A stretch of 64,000 bases of DNA from Paenibacillus xylanilyticus (GCF_013359935.1 NZ_JABMCB010000201.1:434001-498000), one strand, 5' to 3'; positions 52,437-61,855 are shown, counted from the first letter of the stretch. The notes: a model not told the origin generated them from the letters alone. A program made the numbers and translations.

Positions 52437-53426
52437 ATGATTAAAGGACAAACAATTCTGATCACTGGAGGAACAGGCTCCTGGGGTCAAAAGCTGACTG
52501 AGGTGCTGTTGGAACAGGACCCGGCCGAGATTCGCATCCTGTCCCGTAATGAATACGCCCAGATTACCATGGAGCGGGATTTCGGCCATGATGCGCGTCT
52601 GCGTTTTCTCATCGGGGATATTCGGGATTACCGGGCAGTGGAGGATGCGTGCAGGGGAGTGAATGTCCTCTTTCATCTGGCTGCACTGAAACATGTTCCG
52701 GTATGCGAGGACCAGCCGGACGAAGCATTTAAAACAAATGTCATCGGCACGCAGAATATTATTCGGGCTGCAATTCGCATGCAGATTCCCAAAGTCATCG
52801 ATGTCTCGACCGATAAGGCGGTTGATCCGATTAATGTCTACGGTATGACGAAGGCTCTGGGTGAAAAAATGATGATCCGTGCCAATTGGCTGAGTGAACG
52901 TACCCGGTTTGTCTGCATCCGGGGTGGCAATGTGCTGGGTACAAGCGGCAGTGTGGTGCCATTATTTCGGCGACAGATTGATGAGGGCAAGATGCTGACA
53001 ATTACCGATAAGGGTATGACCCGCTTTTTCCTGACCCGTACGGAAGCCATTCACTTGCTGCTTAAGGCGGCTGAGGCTGCGGTGGGCGGAGAGACGTTTG
53101 TGATGAAAATGAAAGCCTGCAAAATGACGGATCTGGCATCGGTCATGCTGGAACAGGCCGGACGCCCGGCAGGCGATTACAAGATAACAGGGATACGTCC
53201 AGGCGAGAAATTGCATGAAGTGCTGATCTCGCCCTTCGAGGCGCCGCGCACATACAAGTATGATGAACAATATTATGTAATTCTGCCGCTGGAACCGGAC
53301 AAGCGCCTGGCAGATCCGTACAGCAGCCTGCCACGCGTGACCTTCTCGGAATACCGTTCGGACAGTGCCATGATGAACCGGCAAGCGATTGACCAGTTTT
53401 TGCGTGCAGGCGGCTATATCGACTAA
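52437..53426 (+). CDS. UDP-N-acetylglucosamine 4,6-dehydratase-like SDR (PseB/CapD/FlaA1 type)
   Basis: Converts UDP-GlcNAc into a 4-keto-6-deoxy sugar, the entry to pseudaminic acid-type or FucNAc/QuiNAc-type sugars. It has 329 residues. The NAD(P)-binding TGGTGSWGQKL is near the start, LAALKHVPVCEDQPDEAF is a strong family block, and the catalytic STDKAVDPINVYGMTK carries the Lys and Tyr of the extended SDR active site. There is no membrane domain, so it is the soluble form. No PseC-like aminotransferase is next to it, so the final product is unclear. The start lies 18 bases after the glycosyltransferase. Confidence 0.9.
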   Translation: MIKGQTILITGGTGSWGQKLTEVLLEQDPAEIRILSRNEYAQITMERDFGHDARLRFLIGDIRDYRAVEDACRGVNVLFHLAALKHVPVCEDQPDEAFKTNVIGTQNIIRAAIRMQIPKVIDVSTDKAVDPINVYGMTKALGEKMMIRANWLSERTRFVCIRGGNVLGTSGSVVPLFRRQIDEGKMLTITDKGMTRFFLTRTEAIHLLLKAAEAAVGGETFVMKMKACKMTDLASVMLEQAGRPAGDYKITGIRPGEKLHEVLISPFEAPRTYKYDEQYYVILPLEPDKRLADPYSSLPRVTFSEYRSDSAMMNRQAIDQFLRAGGYID

Positions 53427-53460
53427 TCAAAGGGAGGCGGAGCGTTTGGAGGTGGAACAT

Positions 53461-54966
53461 ATGCAAGACAGGATAAACAGCCGCTCCCTGAAAGCCGTCG
53501 TGATTGGTCTCGGCTATGTCGGACTGCCCATGGCGGTGGAGATGGCACAGGCGGGTTATCGTGTTCATGGGATCGATATTGATGAATTCAAGGTGGCGAG
53601 GTTGCGCAAGGGTGATTCGTATGTCATCGGGATCGAAGATGAGGCCATACAAACGCTAACCGAAGCCGGCTTGTTTGCAGCAGGTACAGATTACGCCGCA
53701 GTAGCGCAGACAAATGTCATTGTCATCTGTGTACCCACGCCGCTGACGATGGATCACCAGCCGGATATTTCCTATATTGCGGCGGCGGTGGATGGCATGA
53801 CTCCTTATTTGCAGGAGGGAAGCCTGGTTATTTTGGAGAGCACGACATACCCCGGCACAACCGAGGAGCGCGTGAAGCAGCCGATCGAAGCAGCCACGGG
53901 CTGGGCTGCAGGCGAGCAGTTTTATGTCTGTTATTCTCCCGAACGGGTGGATCCAGGCAGTGTCAACTACGGTGTGAAAAACACCCCTAAAATTATCGGA
54001 GGCTCGACCCCTGCCTGCCTATCCTATGGTAAAGCGTTCTACGGCTCGTTCCTGAGCGAGATCGTTCCGGTCAGTTCAACGACCGTGGCTGAAACGGCAA
54101 AGTTGTTCGAGAACACGTTTCGCAGTGTGAACATTGCGCTGGTAAATGAGCTGACTCCTGCCTGTGAACAAATGGGCGTGAGCATCTGGGAAGTGCTGAA
54201 TGCGGCTGCGACCAAGCCGTTTGGGTATATGCCGTTCTATCCCGGTCCAGGCATCGGCGGACACTGCATTCCTATAGATCCGATCTATCTGTCCTGGGCT
54301 GCAAGCCGTCAGGGCTCGGATCTGCAATTCATCACGCTGGCGGACGCGACCAATCGGAAAATGCCGGAGCGTGTGGCCCAGCGTGCAGCAGCACTGCTGG
54401 AACAGAGCGGAACACCGATTCAGGGGGCACGCATAGTACTGGCAGGCATGGCTTACAAAAAGGATATCGACGACCTGCGCGAATCGCCAGCCCTGGATGT
54501 CTTCCGGCTGCTGAGCGCAGCAGGTGCAGAGGTCGTTTTCACGGATCCGATGGTGCCGGTCTTCCGCAAGGATGACGGTACAGTGCTTCAGTCCCAGCCA
54601 GCAGTACCGGGCTTGTGGACGTGGGCCGATCTGGTGATCATCACAACCGACCACTCGGGCTTCAATTATCAGGAGATGGCGGACCATGCGAAGCTTATTT
54701 TTGATACACGCAATGCAACTGCCGGATGCCACGGGGGGAACATTGTGGTGCTTGGGCAGCCTAATCGACGTGATGCAGCAGCTGTGCAAAGTGTCCAGGA
54801 AGTGAATGATGTGCTACTGGAACAAGAGGAACAACATGAACAGGTGACGCAGAACGTAGAGCAAGCTCATGAGGTAGCAAAAGAAGAAGAAGAAGAAGTA
54901 GAAGTAGAAGAAGTAGAAGAAGTCAAATATCAAGAGAAATCGGGGGATACCCATGGCGAATCATGA
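53461..54966 (+). CDS. Nucleotide-sugar 6-dehydrogenase (UDP-HexNAc/UDP-Glc dehydrogenase family)
   Basis: Oxidises the C6 hydroxyl of a UDP sugar to a uronic acid using NAD. It has 501 residues. It shows GLGYVGLPMAVEMAQAGYRV near the N-terminus, VICVPTPLT, ESTTYPGTTEE, SPERVDPG and the catalytic Cys in GPGIGGHCIPIDP. The WbpA/WecC-like spacing favours a UDP-N-acetylhexosamine substrate. The C-terminus carries an odd acidic tail (about 50 residues, mainly Glu and Val) that is not part of the family. The ATG at 53461 has GGAGGTGG just upstream; a TTG five codons earlier is an alternative. The end overlaps the methyltransferase gene by 14 bases. Confidence 0.9.
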   Translation: MQDRINSRSLKAVVIGLGYVGLPMAVEMAQAGYRVHGIDIDEFKVARLRKGDSYVIGIEDEAIQTLTEAGLFAAGTDYAAVAQTNVIVICVPTPLTMDHQPDISYIAAAVDGMTPYLQEGSLVILESTTYPGTTEERVKQPIEAATGWAAGEQFYVCYSPERVDPGSVNYGVKNTPKIIGGSTPACLSYGKAFYGSFLSEIVPVSSTTVAETAKLFENTFRSVNIALVNELTPACEQMGVSIWEVLNAAATKPFGYMPFYPGPGIGGHCIPIDPIYLSWAASRQGSDLQFITLADATNRKMPERVAQRAAALLEQSGTPIQGARIVLAGMAYKKDIDDLRESPALDVFRLLSAAGAEVVFTDPMVPVFRKDDGTVLQSQPAVPGLWTWADLVIITTDHSGFNYQEMADHAKLIFDTRNATAGCHGGNIVVLGQPNRRDAAAVQSVQEVNDVLLEQEEQHEQVTQNVEQAHEVAKEEEEEVEVEEVEEVKYQEKSGDTHGES

Positions 54967-55699
54967 TCGGGTGAGCGAACGTTATTATGGCGAGATCAAC
55001 TCGGAAGAATCCCATGAAGCGACCCGGACCCGCATCCACTGGATGTGCCGCGAAGCCACAGGCAAACGAATTCTGGATGTGGGGTGCAGTCAGGGTATCA
55101 CCTCCATTTTGCTGGCGAGGGAAGGGTTTCGTGTCACAGGAGTTGATCTGGAGGAAGAGAGTATCCGGTATGCACAAGGAGAGCTTGCCAAAGAATCCAA
55201 ACCTGTCCGGAACAATGTGGAATTTCGCATGTTGGACATTACGCAGTGGAAAGTAAAAACCCTCTTCGACACGGTGCTGCTCGGAGAAGTGCTGGAGCAT
55301 TTTGCCCATCCGGAGACGTTATTGATCCAAATTCATCGGCTGCTGCAGGAGGAAGGAACCCTGATTGTGACCGTACCCTACGGATATCATCCGTTCTATG
55401 ATCACAAGCAAACCTTCTATGCAGGAAACCTGGCGATGTGTCTGATGCCGTATTTTGAAGTCTTGAAACTGGAAGTTCATCATAAATATTTATGTTGTGT
55501 GGCCCGCAAGCGGCGGAAAACGCAGCTGCATATGTCGCCAACCTTGAAACAAGTGACGGAGTGGATGCAGCTGGATCATGTACATTTTGCTGAGGTTGAG
55601 CAGAATCACCTTCGATTGATGAAACTGCGCAAGAAAGCGCTGGACCAAGCGGTGGAGCAGGTGAAACGGCTTCGTCGTCAGGAGAATGTTGAAGGGTAA
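54953..55699 (+). CDS. Class I SAM-dependent methyltransferase
   Basis: A 248-residue methyltransferase. Motif I RILDVGCSQGITSILLAREG binds AdoMet, with the acidic residue after it in VTGVDLEEESI. LFDTVLLGEVLEHF and LLQEEGTLIVTVPYGYHPF are motifs II to III of the UbiE/COQ5-like type. The C-terminal third is helical and basic (about 190-248). It starts inside the last codons of the preceding dehydrogenase gene, which implies coupled translation. It probably modifies a sugar or glycan in this cluster, though the substrate is unknown. Confidence 0.9.
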   Translation: MANHDRVSERYYGEINSEESHEATRTRIHWMCREATGKRILDVGCSQGITSILLAREGFRVTGVDLEEESIRYAQGELAKESKPVRNNVEFRMLDITQWKVKTLFDTVLLGEVLEHFAHPETLLIQIHRLLQEEGTLIVTVPYGYHPFYDHKQTFYAGNLAMCLMPYFEVLKLEVHHKYLCCVARKRRKTQLHMSPTLKQVTEWMQLDHVHFAEVEQNHLRLMKLRKKALDQAVEQVKRLRRQENVEG

Positions 55700-55846
55700 C
55701 GGGATAAGGGAGATGCACCATGTGAGAAATGGGAGTGTGGGCAGTTTGTGCGATGAGTCAGTGGGGAGTTAGGGCAAACCATGTGTAGGAAAAAATAGCA
55801 AAGCTTGTAGACTGCAATATGCGTATGACAGGAAGGGGCTCGGAAC

Positions 55847-56965
55847 GTGATCACCATCAGTCTGTGCATGATTGTGAAGAACGAGGAACGCACGCTTGCG
55901 CGCTGTCTGGGCTCGGTAGCCGGAATCGCAGACGAGATTGTCGTTGTTGATACCGGTTCATCGGACCGAACAATGGACATTGCTGCGCAATATACCGACC
56001 GGGTCTACACGTATGAGTGGACAGATGATTTTGCGGCGGCGCGAAACTACTCATTCGACAAGGCCACTCAGGAGTATATCCTGTGGCTGGATGCGGATGA
56101 TGTTCTGCTGCCTGCGGAAAGGGCGAAGCTGGAGCAGTTGAAGCAGCAGCTGCCGTCCGAGGGGGAGACGGCAGCTGTGATCTTGAACTATACGCTGGCC
56201 GAGGGGCCGGAGGGAAGTCCGCTCGTGACGGACCGACGATTGCGCCTGGTCAAGCGGGATGCCGGGTGCCGCTGGCATGGCCGGCTGCACGAGCAGCTCA
56301 GCTTCCCGCCGAGCGGGGTCATTTCGGCAGATATTGCCGTCACGCACCGCCGCGAGGCGGGCCATCATTCGGCGCGAAATGTGCGCATCCTGCGCAAATG
56401 GATCGCCGAAGAGGGCGCAGCCCAGGGTCGCCTGCTGTTCTATTATGCAGGCGAATGTTTTGACCACCAGCGCTATGCGGCGGCGGCCCGGGGGTACGCA
56501 AAGCTGCTGGAGCAGCCCAGCGGCTATCGTGAGGATCGGCTCATTGCCTGTGCACGGCTGGCGGAATGTTACGAGCGGCTTGGTCAGCCGGGACGTAAAC
56601 TGGGCGCACTGCTGCAGTCGTTCCAGTATGACCTGCCGTATGCGGATTTCTGCTGTGCGATCGCGGCCTGCTTTCATGAACGACAGGAGTTGGTCCCTGC
56701 GATCTACTGGTATTTGCAGGCAGTGGACGTGAGCAGCCGCGACACGGGTCTGCGTCCGGTTCCCGAGGCATGCCGCACCTGGCTGCCGCATGCTCGCCTA
56801 TCCCTGTGTTATGCCCATCTGGGCAACTGGGAGCAGGCCATGATGCATAATAGGAAAGCCCGGGAGTACCTGCCAAACGATCCCAGCCTGCTTGATAATC
56901 GGCAGAAGCTGGAAGTCATTTTACGTAAAGAGATGCGGAACCGGAAAGAGCAGAATGAAGGATAG
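55847..56965 (+). CDS. Family 2 glycosyltransferase with C-terminal TPR-like repeats
   Basis: A 372-residue enzyme. The N-terminal GT2 domain (about 1-200) has SLCMIVKNEERTLARCLGSV, ADEIVVVDTGSSDRTMDIA and the metal-binding LWLDADDVLLP. The second half is helical with TPR-like pairs (AACFHERQELVPAIYWYLQ, ARLSLCYAHLGNWEQAMMHN). Proteins of this layout glycosylate peptides or flagellin-like proteins in Firmicutes. The GTG at 55847 has GGAAGGGG at good spacing. It lies 147 bases after the methyltransferase and closes the glycan run. Confidence 0.9.
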   Translation: MITISLCMIVKNEERTLARCLGSVAGIADEIVVVDTGSSDRTMDIAAQYTDRVYTYEWTDDFAAARNYSFDKATQEYILWLDADDVLLPAERAKLEQLKQQLPSEGETAAVILNYTLAEGPEGSPLVTDRRLRLVKRDAGCRWHGRLHEQLSFPPSGVISADIAVTHRREAGHHSARNVRILRKWIAEEGAAQGRLLFYYAGECFDHQRYAAAARGYAKLLEQPSGYREDRLIACARLAECYERLGQPGRKLGALLQSFQYDLPYADFCCAIAACFHERQELVPAIYWYLQAVDVSSRDTGLRPVPEACRTWLPHARLSLCYAHLGNWEQAMMHNRKAREYLPNDPSLLDNRQKLEVILRKEMRNRKEQNEG

Positions 56966-57278
56966 CCTCGAAAGTAGAGAGATAAATCTAGGTACTCATT
57001 TTGCAATCAACGCTTATTTAATGATATCGCTTGTCCAAACAGGGATGAGCGGTTGTTTTTATTTTGATGAAGAAAGCTTCAAACGTTTTACAATAAAACG
57101 CGGTTGCTCATTCGGGGCTGGCCCGTTAAACTAAAGGGAGCGGCGTTTTGCTTGACGGACAAGTCATGAGAACGCCATTTTGTTGTCAAGGATGCGGCAA
57201 TGGTGCCGTGTTCGGATGTCAGAATCGGATGGGACCAAGCTGGTGGAGGAACACCAGTGACAAGTAAGGAGTCTTTAC
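56966..57278. other. Intergenic region before recQ
   Basis: These 313 bases contain a long imperfect hairpin (GAGCGGTTGTTTT ... AAAACGCGGTTGCTC, about 57047-57111) that may end the glycan operon, although no T-run follows. A further pair GGCGTT / AACGCC lies at about 57143-57176. Small open frames, such as one of 59 codons at 56955, have no protein-like character. AAGGAG for recQ lies near 57265. Confidence 0.35.
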
Positions 57279-59159
57279 ATGAGTGTGCAAGCACCTACTT
57301 TAGAAGAAGCGCAGGGTCTCCTGCAAAAATATTATGGCTACCCCGACTTTCGCGAGGGTCAGAAAAAGATCGTGTCCAGCCTGCTTGAATACGAAGATAC
57401 GCTGGGCATCATGCCTACCGGGGGCGGGAAGTCGATCTGTTATCAGATTCCTGCTCTGTTATATCCGGGGCTGACGCTGGTCGTCTCCCCGCTCATCTCG
57501 TTAATGAAGGATCAGGTCGATGCGCTCACGACCGCCGGCATTGCTGCCGCTTATATCAATAGTACGTTAAGCGGCAAAGAAGTGAATGATCGCATCCGCG
57601 CGGCGCAGCGCGGTGAGCTGAAGCTGCTCTATGTCGCGCCGGAGCGACTGGAGCTGGACTGGTTCCGCGATGAGATGGGGCAGCTGCCCATCTCCTGCGT
57701 TGCCGTGGATGAGGCCCACTGTGTGTCGCAGTGGGGGCATGATTTTCGGACAAGCTACCTGGCGGTAGCGCCGTTTGTGGACAGTTTGCCGGAGCGGCCG
57801 GTGGTTGCGGCCTTCACGGCGACGGCGACGCCCGAGGTCATGGGCGATATTCTGCGGCTGCTGCGTTTGCAGGACCCGCAGACCTATGTGACCGGACTTG
57901 GGCGGGATAATCTGGCGTTTAGCGTGCTGCGCGGTGAGAGCAAAAAGGACTTTGTCCTGAACTACGCGCGCGAGCATGCCAGCGAGCCAGGTATTGTATA
58001 CGCCGCGACCCGTAAGGACGTGGACGATCTGCATCAGCGTTTGCTGCATGCCGGATTGCCCGCAGGACGGTACCATGCCGGGATGACGGATGATGAACGG
58101 GCCCAGAGCCAGGAAGCTTTTTTGTACGATGATATCCGGGTGATGGTGGCGACCAATGCATTTGGGATGGGGATCGATAAATCCAACGTGCGTTATGTGC
58201 TGCATTACAGCATGCCGAAGAACATGGAGGCGTATGTGCAGGAAGCCGGACGTGCGGGACGGGACGGAGAGCCAAGTCAATGCATTCTGCTGTTTGGGGC
58301 ACAGGACATTATTACTCAGAAGTTCCTGATCGAGCAGAACCCGATGGAGGGCGATCGCAAACAGAACGATTACCGGAAGCTGCAGCAGATGGTCGATTAC
58401 TGTTACACGACGCGTTGTCTGCGCAGTGCGCAGCTGGACTACTTCGGGGAGATACATGAGGACAACCCATGCGGCATTTGCAGTTCCTGTACGGACGACC
58501 GCGAGCTGGTGGATATGACAATTGATGCGCAGAAAATATTCAGCTGCATTCACCGCATGCGCGAACGGTACGGCGTATCCCTGGTGGCTTCGGTGCTCAA
58601 GGGCTCGCGTGCCAAAAAAGTGCTGGAATACGGCTTCGATTCCCTGCCGACCTACGGCGTGATGGGCAACCGCACGGAACGGGAAATTGCGGAGATCATC
58701 AACGTGATGGTATCGGAAGGCTATCTGATGTTGTCCGAGGGACAGTACCCGGTTGTGCGTTTGCAGCCTCTGGCGGTGGAAGTGCTCAAAGGCCAGCGTG
58801 AAGTGATGCAGCGGGTAGTGCGGAAGACGGCGGCAACGGCTTCGGGTACGAACTACGGTGGACGTCGTGGACGCGATGCGATGCCATCGGCGGTCAACGA
58901 GACAGTATTCGAGCAGCTGCGCCTGATCCGGCGCGATTTGGCGGCGAAGGAGCATGTGCCATCGTACATCATTTTCAATGATGCAACGCTTCGCGAGATG
59001 AGTGTGGTATGTCCGCAGACGGAACGTGACATGCTGAGTATCAAAGGGGTCGGTGAGGTCAAGTACCGCAAGTATGGGCTGCCTTTCCTGGAGTTCTTCC
59101 AGAAGCAATCGGGCGAAGAAGTGGATACGGATGATGATGCGTTTTACGAGTTTGAGTGA
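57279..59159 (+). CDS. recQ: ATP-dependent DNA helicase RecQ
   Basis: A 3'-5' helicase for recombination and repair, 626 residues. The two RecA-like domains show motif I GIMPTGGGKSICYQ, DEAH in VAVDEAHCVSQWGHDFR, motif III FTATATPEV, and motif VI EAGRAGRDGE. A zinc-binding RQC part follows (CYTTRCL ... CGICSSC), then a winged helix and a C-terminal HRDC domain (LRLIRRDLAAKEHVPSYIIF). The full-length layout matches E. coli RecQ-type proteins. AAGGAG precedes the ATG. It stands alone on its strand with 525 non-coding bases after it. Confidence 0.96.
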   Translation: MSVQAPTLEEAQGLLQKYYGYPDFREGQKKIVSSLLEYEDTLGIMPTGGGKSICYQIPALLYPGLTLVVSPLISLMKDQVDALTTAGIAAAYINSTLSGKEVNDRIRAAQRGELKLLYVAPERLELDWFRDEMGQLPISCVAVDEAHCVSQWGHDFRTSYLAVAPFVDSLPERPVVAAFTATATPEVMGDILRLLRLQDPQTYVTGLGRDNLAFSVLRGESKKDFVLNYAREHASEPGIVYAATRKDVDDLHQRLLHAGLPAGRYHAGMTDDERAQSQEAFLYDDIRVMVATNAFGMGIDKSNVRYVLHYSMPKNMEAYVQEAGRAGRDGEPSQCILLFGAQDIITQKFLIEQNPMEGDRKQNDYRKLQQMVDYCYTTRCLRSAQLDYFGEIHEDNPCGICSSCTDDRELVDMTIDAQKIFSCIHRMRERYGVSLVASVLKGSRAKKVLEYGFDSLPTYGVMGNRTEREIAEIINVMVSEGYLMLSEGQYPVVRLQPLAVEVLKGQREVMQRVVRKTAATASGTNYGGRRGRDAMPSAVNETVFEQLRLIRRDLAAKEHVPSYIIFNDATLREMSVVCPQTERDMLSIKGVGEVKYRKYGLPFLEFFQKQSGEEVDTDDDAFYEFE

Positions 59160-59684
59160 GAGCAAGAGGGAAATGATGAGGAGTGAGAGTGATTATCGGG
59201 TGCTGGCTTCGTGCTCTCGGTAAAGTGGCGTTTGATATGGATTATGACTCGTGTATTGCGAATCGTGGATCCTGGATGGAACTTGAATGCGGTCTTTTTC
59301 AGGTTAAAGTTGGGGCGGAGTGTCTCTGTATGGTGGACGAAATAAGCTGAATTGTCTTTCAAAAGGTGGACATTGCTGTTGGAGAAAGCAATTGTTGGCT
59401 CGCACAGGATATGGAGTCGATGAGTGATCCTAGGCCTATATATAGTAGATCAGAGGTTGGCGGAAGCGGATGTCTTTTTGAAAAGGATGTCCACCCTTTG
59501 AAAGACAAAAGTAGGATATGTCCATGAGACGTGGAATGGATATATATATAGATATAACAAGAACAGTATCCAAGACTGGGTGTTGACAATAGGTTTACAT
59601 GAACAGCATCAGGGGATGGATGGCTGTGAAGCTTTACTTTTACCAAAAAATATGGTCTGGGTGTCCAGGCAAAGGTTGTGAACC
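59160..59684. other. Intergenic region between recQ and the radical SAM gene
   Basis: These 525 bases contain no convincing gene. The main feature is a separated inverted repeat (59354-59506, described separately) and an AT-rich TATATATA stretch near 59540. I see no terminator with a good T-run for recQ. Confidence 0.4.
59354..59506. repeat. Separated 20-bp inverted repeat
   Basis: GTCTTTCAAAAGGTGGACAT (59354-59373) is matched at 19 of 20 positions by the reverse complement of 59487-59506. The arms are 113 bases apart. A further GGATGTC / GGATGTCC repeat lies next to the right arm. The layout could be a small mobile element remnant or a regulatory pair. Confidence 0.75.
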
Positions 59685-61727
59685 ATGAAGGTTATTCTTT
59701 CTACTTTGAATGCAAAGTACATCCATACCTCGCTGGCGTTGCGGTGTCTGAAGGCGTACAGTGAGAAGGATTTTGATATTGAGCTGGCGGAGTATACAAT
59801 CAAGGACCCGGTCATGAATATTGTGTCCGATCTGTACCAGCGCGGCGCGGACGTGATTGGGTTCTCGTGTTACATCTGGAACATTGAAGAGACAATCAAG
59901 GTCATTGATAATCTGAAAAAGGTTATGCCTGACGTGAAAATTTTGCTGGGCGGGCCGGAAGTGTCCTATGACACGGAATATTGGATGAACCGGATTCCCA
60001 ATGTCGATTTCATCGTCATGGGTGAAGGGGAAGAGACGCTGCATCAGCTCCTGACGGAGCTGGAGGGGAGCAAGAAGTTCCATTTTGTGTATGGACTCGC
60101 GTATCGCAAAGGGGAAGAGGTCATTCTCATGCCAGGACGACCGAAGGCGGATCTGAACGATCTTCCGTCACCGCACCGTTTTGAAGAGGATATTCCGGAT
60201 CTCGGGAAACGCGTTGTTTATTTTGAAACCAGTCGGGGCTGTCCGTTCAGCTGTCAGTTCTGTCTGTCCAGTATTGAGGTCGGCGTACGTTATTACGATA
60301 TTGAGCGGACGAAGTCGGACATTCTGTACCTGATTGAGAAGGGTGCGAAGCTGATCAAGTTTGTGGACCGGACATTCAATATCAAGCGCGATTACGCGAT
60401 GGAGATGTTCAAATTCCTGATCGAGAATCATCAGGGGACGGTGTTCCAGTTCGAAATTACGGCGGACATCATGCGCCCTGAAGTACTCGATTATCTGGCA
60501 GAGAATGCGCCGCCGGGCACATTCCGGTTCGAGATCGGGGTACAGTCCACGAATGATCCGACGAATGAACTGGTGAAACGCCGTCAGAACTTTGCCAAGC
60601 TGAGCCGTACGGTGAACAAGGTCAAAGCCAGCGGCAAAATCGACCAGCATCTGGATCTCATCGCCGGACTGCCGGAGGAAGATTATAATACGTTCCGCAA
60701 GACGTTCAACGATGTGTTTGCTTTGGGGCCGGAAGAGCTTCAGCTCGGATTCCTCAAAATGCTGCGCGGTACCGGCCTGCGTCTGGATGCGGAAAAGTAC
60801 AACTACACGTATATGGATCACGCGCCGTATGAAATTCTGGGCAGTGACGTGCTGCCGTTCAGCGACATCGTGCGCCTGAAACGGCTGGAGGATGTGCTGG
60901 AGAAATACTGGAACGCACACCGGATGGACCATACGCTCAAGTATCTGATGGAGCAGGAGTTCAACTCGCCGTTTGATTTCTTCCAGGCGTTCGGGGATTA
61001 TTGGGAGGGTCAGGGATGGCAGAAGATCGGTCACCAGCTGGAGGATCTGTTCACCCGTCTGCACAGCTTCCTGGAATCGCGCAACACGCCGCATATGGAT
61101 ATCGTGCTCGGCCTGATGAAGCTGGACTATTTCCTCGGCCACAAGTACAAACCACGCAAAATCTGGTGGGAAGACGCGCTGGAGAAGGATCAGTGGGCGC
61201 TGTATATGAAAACGCTGGCTGAACGTCCGGAAGACGTTCGTCTGCCACGTGTTGCCGGTGCCTCAGGCTCGGCATGGCTGGAAAGCAGCGGCACGAGTGC
61301 GATTGCCGCTGCTGGGAATTCGACTGCTGCCGGGGAAGACTCTGCCGCGGATGCGGCGGGTGTGATCGGCAGCAGTGCCGGGGCTGCAGCGTCGCTCCCT
61401 GCGGGCGACGCAATTGGGTCCGCCGCGGATGGAGCGGCGGACGGTGTGGACGGCAACGCCTCGCGTGCGCTGCCGATGACCTCGGCCATGACCGCACAGA
61501 CGGTCATGGGAGCCCGTGCTTTCGCCGACCTTGGTCTCGGCGAAAAGGAACTGCAGAAGCACGCTGTACTGGACGTGCTTCCGTTCCGGCTTGAGCGTGT
61601 GCTAGCTGGCGCCAGCCCGCTTGCCGCGAAAGGCCGGACGCTGCTGGTCGTGGTATACCAGCAGCATGAAGGGCAGCAGGCGCAGTATTACACGCTGCCG
61701 CTGGGAGAAGAAGCCGCTGCCATGTAG
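59685..61727 (+). CDS. B12-binding radical SAM protein (DUF4080-containing)
   Basis: A 680-residue radical SAM enzyme. An N-terminal B12-binding-type domain (about 1-140) has VIGFSCYIWNIEETIKVI and KILLGGPEVSYD. The radical SAM core has the cluster motif in RGCPFSCQFCLSS (CxxxCxxC) and later GTFRFEIGVQSTNDPTNEL. The C-terminal DUF4080-like region follows, interrupted by an Ala/Gly/Ser-rich stretch at about residues 521-605 that looks like an inserted linker. Members modify unknown substrates, probably RNA or small molecules. The cobalamin genes at the left edge would supply its possible cofactor, but the link is only functional. Confidence 0.9.
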   Translation: MKVILSTLNAKYIHTSLALRCLKAYSEKDFDIELAEYTIKDPVMNIVSDLYQRGADVIGFSCYIWNIEETIKVIDNLKKVMPDVKILLGGPEVSYDTEYWMNRIPNVDFIVMGEGEETLHQLLTELEGSKKFHFVYGLAYRKGEEVILMPGRPKADLNDLPSPHRFEEDIPDLGKRVVYFETSRGCPFSCQFCLSSIEVGVRYYDIERTKSDILYLIEKGAKLIKFVDRTFNIKRDYAMEMFKFLIENHQGTVFQFEITADIMRPEVLDYLAENAPPGTFRFEIGVQSTNDPTNELVKRRQNFAKLSRTVNKVKASGKIDQHLDLIAGLPEEDYNTFRKTFNDVFALGPEELQLGFLKMLRGTGLRLDAEKYNYTYMDHAPYEILGSDVLPFSDIVRLKRLEDVLEKYWNAHRMDHTLKYLMEQEFNSPFDFFQAFGDYWEGQGWQKIGHQLEDLFTRLHSFLESRNTPHMDIVLGLMKLDYFLGHKYKPRKIWWEDALEKDQWALYMKTLAERPEDVRLPRVAGASGSAWLESSGTSAIAAAGNSTAAGEDSAADAAGVIGSSAGAAASLPAGDAIGSAADGAADGVDGNASRALPMTSAMTAQTVMGARAFADLGLGEKELQKHAVLDVLPFRLERVLAGASPLAAKGRTLLVVVYQQHEGQQAQYYTLPLGEEAAAM

Positions 61728-61814
61728 ATGCAGCGGCAAGGAGGAAGCTGCATAGGCCGATTGGCGGCATGCAGCGGGAGAAGCGTCACGGCTTTGCGAT
61801 CGTGGCGCTTACCC

Positions 61815-61849
61815 ATGAGGTAAAGCACCCATTGGGTGCTTTACCTCAT
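61815..61849. repeat. Perfect 35-base palindrome
   Basis: Arms of 17 bases (ATGAGGTAAAGCACCCA and its exact complement) flank a single T. There is no T-run after it, so a terminator role is doubtful. It could be a very stable RNA hairpin, a binding site or a replication/recombination feature. Confidence 0.85.
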
Positions 61850-61855
61850 CCCTAC

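Noticed and set aside
56955..57134. 59-codon open frame between the glycosyltransferase and recQ
   Set aside because: It overlaps the end of the glycosyltransferase, has no ribosome binding site and spans a hairpin.
57567..59165. Long open frame on the minus strand opposite recQ
   Set aside because: It is an antisense shadow of a clear RecQ gene with complete motifs. It is His/Leu/Gln-rich without domains and has no ribosome binding site.
60168..61142. Minus-strand open frame opposite the radical SAM gene
   Set aside because: It lies wholly within the well-supported radical SAM gene and has no recognisable domain.
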